Of a stretch of 64,000 bases of DNA, positions 58,418 through 64,000 are shown piece by piece. The DNA lies in NCBI GenBank assembly GCA_002724245.1, contig PBOG01000195.1:58904-122903 (forward strand), written 5' to 3'. The DNA comes from Planctomycetaceae bacterium. Lineage in GTDB: Bacteria > Planctomycetota > Planctomycetia > Pirellulales > Pirellulaceae. The position numbers and the translations under genes are program-made. Position 1 is the stretch's first letter. Each line of letters opens with the position of its first letter. The notes under the pieces are model-generated. The model was not told where the DNA came from. It did no database searches and saw only the letters and a program-made list of their open reading frames with translations.

Positions 58418-59608
58418 TCAGCAGCATTCACCGGGACCGCAGCAGTCGCTGACGGGCAGCTGGGTGAGAGTGTCACGCCCCGCCTTGGTCTCACCTGCAG
58501 CGCGGACTGTGTTGCGGCGTCCGTCGAAAGGGGCCGCGGTCTGCGGATCGACAGCTTGCTGGGGAGCGATCCGGATCACCTGGTCGCGGTAGGGGACTTG
58601 TTCATACAGGGTAAACGTCTGGTCGCCGACCGCCTGCGGTACACCGCGCGTCAGGGTGTTGCCCTGGTCGTCGGTGACAGCGGCAAAGGGACCCCGGTAG
58701 ACGACCGCCTGACCGAGGTCCTGTTCGGATTGTGGTGGGTGCTTGAAGGCCTGCACCGTCAGGCTGCGAAATTCGATTCCCTCGACGGTTGCCCAGGCTT
58801 CGCTTTGGCGTGAGAGAATCTCCATGCCGTGAAAGCCGGCAGCGGCAAACGCGTCCAGGAAAGCTGCTTGCTGGAACGCACCGCTGATACACCCGCTCCA
58901 CAACTGCGGATCGTTCTGTAAATGCATGGGAACGGGTTCGTCGCTGACAATGTCACTGATGACGGCACGGCCACCACTGCGCAAGACACGAAACACTTCG
59001 CTGAACAACTGCTGGCGAGCCGCTGGGGCAACGAGGTTCAGCACGCAGTTGGAGACGACGACATCGACCGAGTCGCTGGCCACCATCGGGGATTCTGCCC
59101 GGCAGCGGTCGGCCTGTTGTTGCGCCGCCAGCCAGTCATCCGTGGAGCCGATGGGATGCTGTTGGAGGTAGCTCTCCCAGCGATCGAGATCGAGTGCCAG
59201 ATCCTGAATCCGTCCGCGATGAAAGTGGACATTGTCCCAGCCGATCGCCGTACTGATTTGCGGCTGGAAGCGACGTGCCAGTTGAAGCATGTCCTGGTTG
59301 ATGTCGACGCCGATGACCCGACCTTGTTGGCCCACGATTTGTGAGGCGATATAGCAGACTTTGCCGCCACCGCTGCCCAGGTCGAGCACGGTTTCACCAG
59401 GGCGTACGTAACGCGAGGGGTCCCCACAGCCGTAGTCTTTCTCGATCAGCTCTTGAGGCAGTACTTCCAACCAGCGGGTGTCGTACTCGACTGGACAGCA
59501 GAGTGCTGCTTCAGGTTGCGCCGAAGCGGCCGAATAGCGATCGGCAACTGCTTGTTCGACATCGACAGTGGCCGGTGGTTGGGATAGTTGGTTGAGCGCC
59601 GAATTCAC
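58418..59608 (-). CDS. ArsM-like SAM-dependent methyltransferase with paired-Cys motifs
   Basis: LCCPVEYD, KDYGCGDPSRYVRPGETVLDLGSGGGKVCYIASQIVG, VVVSNCVLNLV, C-terminal DCCGPGECC. Confidence 0.85.
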   Translation of the reverse strand: MNSALNQLSQPPATVDVEQAVADRYSAASAQPEAALCCPVEYDTRWLEVLPQELIEKDYGCGDPSRYVRPGETVLDLGSGGGKVCYIASQIVGQQGRVIGVDINQDMLQLARRFQPQISTAIGWDNVHFHRGRIQDLALDLDRWESYLQQHPIGSTDDWLAAQQQADRCRAESPMVASDSVDVVVSNCVLNLVAPAARQQLFSEVFRVLRSGGRAVISDIVSDEPVPMHLQNDPQLWSGCISGAFQQAAFLDAFAAAGFHGMEILSRQSEAWATVEGIEFRSLTVQAFKHPPQSEQDLGQAVVYRGPFAAVTDDQGNTLTRGVPQAVGDQTFTLYEQVPYRDQVIRIAPQQAVDPQTAAPFDGRRNTVRAAGETKAGRDTLTQLPVSDCCGPGECC

Positions 59609-59661
59609 AGAAGGCTCCTTGGGTTCCTCAACAGGTGACTGGGAGTGGAGCGAGCAGGAGG

Positions 59662-60411
59662 CTACTCTCCGATTTCCGCCATCGCTTCATCGGGAATATT
59701 GAAGTTCGCGGAAACATTCTGGACATCGTCATGGTCGTCGAGCTCTTCCATCAATTTGAGCACTTTACGCGAGGTCTCGACGTCTAAATCCACCGTATTG
59801 TTCGGAATGCGGGTGATCTGCTTAGCTTCGACCGCCACTTCTGCCGCGGCCAACGCAGCCGAGACGTCGGAAAACGTCTCCGGCTCACAGGTGACGTGGA
59901 ACTTGCCCTCTTCGGTGCGGACATCGTCGCCGCCGGATTCCAGGACGGTTTCCATCAACAGTTCTTCGTCGGTTGCCTCCGCATCGATGACAAACAGGCC
60001 TTTGCGTTCGAACAGGTAGGCCACACAATTACTACTGCCCAACTTGCCACCATGGACTTCAAACACTTTGCGGAGTTCTGGTGCGGTCCGGTTGCGATTG
60101 TCGGTGAGAATGTCACACATGACGGCGACGCCGCCCGGTCCATAACCCTCGTAGATGACTTCTTCGACCCGTGCCCCGGCCAACTCTCCGGTCCCTTTCT
60201 TGACCGCGCGGGCGATATTCTCTTTAGGCATACTGACCGCGCGGGCATCGGCAATCGCGGTGCGCAGGCGAATGTTGGTTTCCACATCGCCTCCTCCCAT
60301 CTGGGCCGCGACGATGATCGCCTTGGAGAGTTTGCTCCAGACTTTGCCACGCTTGTTGTCGATCAGCGCTTTTTTGTGTTTGATGCCTGCCCAATGGGAA
60401 TGGCCTGCCAT
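59662..60411 (-). CDS. yebC: YebC/PmpR-family protein
   Basis: MAGHSHWAGIKHKKALIDNKRGKVWSKLSKAI...MPKENIARAVKKGTGELAG...YEGYGPGGVAVMCDILTDNRNRTAPELRK. Confidence 0.97.
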   Translation of the reverse strand: MAGHSHWAGIKHKKALIDNKRGKVWSKLSKAIIVAAQMGGGDVETNIRLRTAIADARAVSMPKENIARAVKKGTGELAGARVEEVIYEGYGPGGVAVMCDILTDNRNRTAPELRKVFEVHGGKLGSSNCVAYLFERKGLFVIDAEATDEELLMETVLESGGDDVRTEEGKFHVTCEPETFSDVSAALAAAEVAVEAKQITRIPNNTVDLDVETSRKVLKLMEELDDHDDVQNVSANFNIPDEAMAEIGE

Positions 60412-60426
60412 GAATTACACCTCAGA

Positions 60427-62718
60427 CTAGGTATCAGTAGTACGGAATTGACGGAGCTTTGTCTGCACAGACTCGATTTGTTGAAGATTGTTTTCTGCTT
60501 TGAAAACGGCTAAGGCGCGCTCCCAGGTGGCCTGAGCTTTTTCTAGGTGTTCTAGTTTCAGATAGGCGTCTCCCAGGTGGTCCAGGATGACCCCGTCGGC
60601 GGTTTGTGCCACCGCTTTTTCCAGTTCGACTGCCGCCTGCTGGAATTGTCCCAGACGGTAATAGACCCATCCCAGGCTATCGCGATAGGCTGCATTGTTG
60701 GGTTCGGCTGCTACCGCCCGTTTGACCATCAGCAGAGACCTGGCCAGATGTTTGTTTTGATCCGCCCACAGGTAGCCCAGGTCATTGAACGCACCGATGT
60801 CCTCGGGAAATTCATCGAGAATTTCTTCCAGCCAGCGTTCCGCGGAGGGAAAATCACCCTCGCGCAGCGCGAGGGTAGAGAGGATGAAACGCGCTTGTCG
60901 ACAGATGCGACGGATCTGGTCGTTGTCGAAGCGGGAATCAAATTTGTCGAGGAAGGCCAGGTACTGCCGTTTCGCGTCGTCATATCGTTTTCCCCTGTAC
61001 AAAACCCAGGGGATCTGGCTTTGTGCGACGAACTGGTCAGGTTTGATATCGATAGATTTGCGAACTGCCTGGAGGGCTGGTTCGACTTGCTGGTCGGCGA
61101 CCAGCGCATCGGCCAGCAGAAGATACAATAGCGGTTGCTTATCCTGGTTCGTTTGTGCTTGCAGGGCCGCGCGGAATGCCTCGGCGGCCTGTGGAAAACG
61201 CTTTGCCTGATACATCCGTCGCCCCCAATTACTGCAGCGTTGGACATTGGCCACAGGGGCCAGGCGGCGAGTGGTCTCGAACCACTTGTCAGCCTCCTCG
61301 AAACGCTGGGCAATGGCCGTCAAGATGGCCATCACATACGCGGCCCGCGTGGCGATTTTCACATCCTCAGGCGCGTTGTCCTGCGCATACGCCAGGAGAC
61401 GATCGAGCACCTGTCCCTCGTCCTGCTTAACCATTTGCATCAGCTGCGCGTTGAGTGATTCCAGTTGCGGATCCTGCGCGACGGTTTCGGTCAGGATGCG
61501 ATAGAGAGATCCGATCGCATCTTGCTGTAGATAAATACGCACCAATCCGCGGTTCAGATTGACGGCAGGCTTTTGTTCGCGCAGTTTTTGAAACAGGGTT
61601 TCCGCTTCGGGCAGGCGTCCCTGGGAACGCCAGGATTCTGCCAGATAGATGCTCAGAGGCCGGTTGTCAGTTTGGGTTTTGTAAAGTTCGGCGAGTTGTG
61701 CCTCCAGCCTGGCGAGTGCTTGCTGCTTGTCACCTGTCTGCACCAGCAGCAGACGTCGCAGTAGCTCGTAGGGGCTGGTGCCGGCGTCTGTTTGGCCACT
61801 CTCCAGATACTGCTGGAGTTGTGCCAGCGCCTCTGGAATGTTCTTGCGCACCGCTTCGACACGTGCCCGACGAAACGCCAACAGAGCGGGATTGGGTTGT
61901 CCTTCATCTGCCTTCGCGAACATCTCGAGCGCCGCATCGAATTGTCCACTTTGCAAATAACCGTTGGCCAGCAGCAGACAGGTCGCGTTTTTGGTTCCCA
62001 GGAGCCTTTTCAACTGGCGCGAGGAAATCGAATACTCCATGGGTTTCTTGATCGCCTTGCGAACCAAATCGAAGTATTCAATGGACCGGTCCGGTTGCTT
62101 CAAGATCAAGCAAAGCCGGCCCATTTCAACATGTTGCACCACCCACCTCAGACTGGGAGATTTCGTGCCCTGGATTTTTGTTAGTCGCTCGTACAGCTGA
62201 AGTGCACGCCGTGGTTGATTGTTTCGTGTCAGATGGACTGCCAGTTGGGTCAGCAATTGAGGATCGGACAGGCCTTGTTCGGCGGCGATCACGGCGTAGC
62301 GATAGCCTTCTGCCTGGCGGTTGACGCTGGTTTGGAATGCCAGGGGAACGATGCGTTCCATAATCGGTACGGCGGTGGGATGGTACCGCCAGGCACGCTG
62401 GTAGCGGCGCAAGGCATTTCCCAATTCGCCCCGCTGCATGAGCATCCGCGCGTGCGCCAGGAGCGCTGTGGCGTGTACGACATCGGTGTCGCGCTCGGAC
62501 CGTGGTTGGCGCGAGATGAGGGGGAGCGGCCGTTCGTCAAACAGGTCCCCGACGGGTTCGGGGGGCTGGTCTGCGCTGGGGGAGATTGCGTCGGTGGCAT
62601 CGGCGGATGGCTTTCCCGCCAGCATCGCGGCGCCCCACGCCGCCATCACTAACCCTGCCCAAATCCTTGGCACGTTGGCGAACTCCTGATTCAGCAAGTA
62701 TTTAGGACAACACTGCAA
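60427..62718 (-). CDS. TPR-repeat protein
   Basis: Multiple TPR units, e.g. RSLLMVKRAVAAEPNNAAYRDSLGWVYYRLGQFQQAAVELEKAV; signal-like N-terminus. Confidence 0.9.
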   Translation of the reverse strand: MQCCPKYLLNQEFANVPRIWAGLVMAAWGAAMLAGKPSADATDAISPSADQPPEPVGDLFDERPLPLISRQPRSERDTDVVHATALLAHARMLMQRGELGNALRRYQRAWRYHPTAVPIMERIVPLAFQTSVNRQAEGYRYAVIAAEQGLSDPQLLTQLAVHLTRNNQPRRALQLYERLTKIQGTKSPSLRWVVQHVEMGRLCLILKQPDRSIEYFDLVRKAIKKPMEYSISSRQLKRLLGTKNATCLLLANGYLQSGQFDAALEMFAKADEGQPNPALLAFRRARVEAVRKNIPEALAQLQQYLESGQTDAGTSPYELLRRLLLVQTGDKQQALARLEAQLAELYKTQTDNRPLSIYLAESWRSQGRLPEAETLFQKLREQKPAVNLNRGLVRIYLQQDAIGSLYRILTETVAQDPQLESLNAQLMQMVKQDEGQVLDRLLAYAQDNAPEDVKIATRAAYVMAILTAIAQRFEEADKWFETTRRLAPVANVQRCSNWGRRMYQAKRFPQAAEAFRAALQAQTNQDKQPLLYLLLADALVADQQVEPALQAVRKSIDIKPDQFVAQSQIPWVLYRGKRYDDAKRQYLAFLDKFDSRFDNDQIRRICRQARFILSTLALREGDFPSAERWLEEILDEFPEDIGAFNDLGYLWADQNKHLARSLLMVKRAVAAEPNNAAYRDSLGWVYYRLGQFQQAAVELEKAVAQTADGVILDHLGDAYLKLEHLEKAQATWERALAVFKAENNLQQIESVQTKLRQFRTTDT

Positions 62719-62907
62719 CTACAGCCTGGGCACAAGCCGCTAGTTTACCAGACGTCAATGTGCCGTTCCATGTGTCCTCCAGTGGAGCCGATCTGTCCCG
62801 GCGGTGCCCTTCTTCCGGTGAGAATACGCTGTCACTGCGCAGCTCGGACGAGAACGTCCGTGTGACCGCATTGTCGCTGGGCCAGTGGCTGCGTACGATG
62901 TGGCGGC

Positions 62908-63843
62908 ATGACTCGTTCCCCTACCCCTCAGACTGCTGCGGCGCCGATTGATGCGACTTCGGCTTCGCTTGTATTGCTTACTGCCGCACTGTGGGGGGGC
63001 ACTCCCGTTGCGATTCGCTTCGCCTCCGATGTCATCCCTCCTGTGACCATGGCGGGATTGCGGTTTGTGATTGCCACTGGGTTCATGCTTGTCTGGTGCC
63101 GGTGGGAGCGAACTGGTTTAGGTCTGAGTCGCAAGCAGCTGAGCTGGGCGTTTGGATTAGCCATCATCCTGTTTTTGCAGATTTCCAGTTTCAACATCGG
63201 TGTCCAGCTCTCCAACTCCTCGCACGGCGCAATGTTGATCAACACGTTCGTGTTTTGGGTGGTGGCGTTTGAGCATTTTGTCACCCGCAGCGATCGGTTG
63301 ACGGTGCGTAAATTGACGGGGTTAATTGTGGCGGGCGCAGGGGTTGGCTTGATTCTCACCGTCGATCAGGTTGCGGGCGCCGGCGTGGCATCTGTTGATG
63401 CGCCGTCGCTGGCCGGTGATCTGGTGTTAATTCTCAGTGCCGTATTGCTGGCGATCCGGATTACGTACACCAAACACGCGTTGCAGAAGATGGAAACCGG
63501 AAAACTCATCTTCTGGCAAGACTTGCTGGGGGTTGGCTTGTTCTTGGGGTACGGAGTGCTTGGGGAGTCGTTTCGATTGGCTGATCTGACGTCCGTAGCG
63601 ATTTGGGGATTGTTGTATCAGGGAGTCGTGGTAGCAGGTTTTTGTTTTGCCATGCATGCGAGTTTATTGCGCAAACACTCTGCATCCCAGTTGGCCGTAT
63701 TCAGTTTTACAACACCGTTATTCGGTGTCATGTTGGCGAGCCTGTTGCGGTCCGACCGGTTGTCGGCCTGGCTGCTTGTTTCAGCGGTCTGTGTTGCGCT
63801 GGGGATCTACCTGGTCAACAGCGGAAAAAAGAAGGCAGCCTAG
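62908..63843 (+). CDS. EamA/DMT-family transporter
   Basis: ALWGGTPVAIRFASDVIPPVTMAGLRFVIA and second EamA repeat; about 10 TM. Confidence 0.93.
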   Translation: MTRSPTPQTAAAPIDATSASLVLLTAALWGGTPVAIRFASDVIPPVTMAGLRFVIATGFMLVWCRWERTGLGLSRKQLSWAFGLAIILFLQISSFNIGVQLSNSSHGAMLINTFVFWVVAFEHFVTRSDRLTVRKLTGLIVAGAGVGLILTVDQVAGAGVASVDAPSLAGDLVLILSAVLLAIRITYTKHALQKMETGKLIFWQDLLGVGLFLGYGVLGESFRLADLTSVAIWGLLYQGVVVAGFCFAMHASLLRKHSASQLAVFSFTTPLFGVMLASLLRSDRLSAWLLVSAVCVALGIYLVNSGKKKAA

Positions 63844-63890
63844 GCCACCATCAACGCATTTGGTTTACCTGGTTGCGCGGCAGGGACGCG

Positions 63891-64000
63891 TTAGGAGGTA
63901 CCACTTTCCGATGCGTGTCCCGCGGCGACAATTTCAAAGATATAGCCATTCGGTTCGCGGAAAAAAAACCGCTCGAAAGGAGTTGGTCGTTGTGGCGGGA
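63891..64000 (-). CDS. VOC/glyoxalase-family protein, C-terminal fragment at window edge
   Basis: My translation of minus strand: ...PPQRPTPFERFFFREPNGYIFEIVAAGHASESGTS*, FFREPNGYIFEI typical of VOC C-terminus. Confidence 0.7.
   Translation of the reverse strand, partial: PPQRPTPFERFFFREPNGYIFEIVAAGHASESGTS

Overview
This window looks like ordinary-density chromosome from a Planctomycetota-type bacterium. The lineage call is inference from DUF1501, sulfatase, 'WPQWRGP' PQQ-type, Gfo/Idh/MocA and very large secreted proteins. I support about 45 protein-coding genes. They include ligA, cdd, ribD, rtcB, recO, ileS, a YebC-family gene, SCO1/SenC plus DUF420, a sulfotransferase, a GT2 glycosyltransferase, a Na+/Ca2+ antiporter, HupE/UreJ, an MFS transporter, an ArsM-like methyltransferase and an EamA transporter. 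I saw no tRNA, rRNA, CRISPR array or transposase. Most promising: (1) a tightly packed minus-strand operon (~1-11393) combining ExbB, two ExbD, several TPR/helical-repeat exported proteins, a 1233-aa transmembrane repeat protein and a Ser/Thr kinase with an HCD catalytic loop; (2) an unannotated ~100-nt small-RNA candidate on the minus strand (~48309-48405) with a TTGACA/TACTAT promoter and a strong hairpin plus T8 terminator; (3) a ~2130-aa exported MG2-like protein with no visible thioester; (4) a Gfo/Idh/MocA protein with an extra N-terminal domain; (5) a hyper-acidic 90-aa protein directly upstream of an ileS with altered signature motifs. All family calls are from reading translations by eye; no searches were run.
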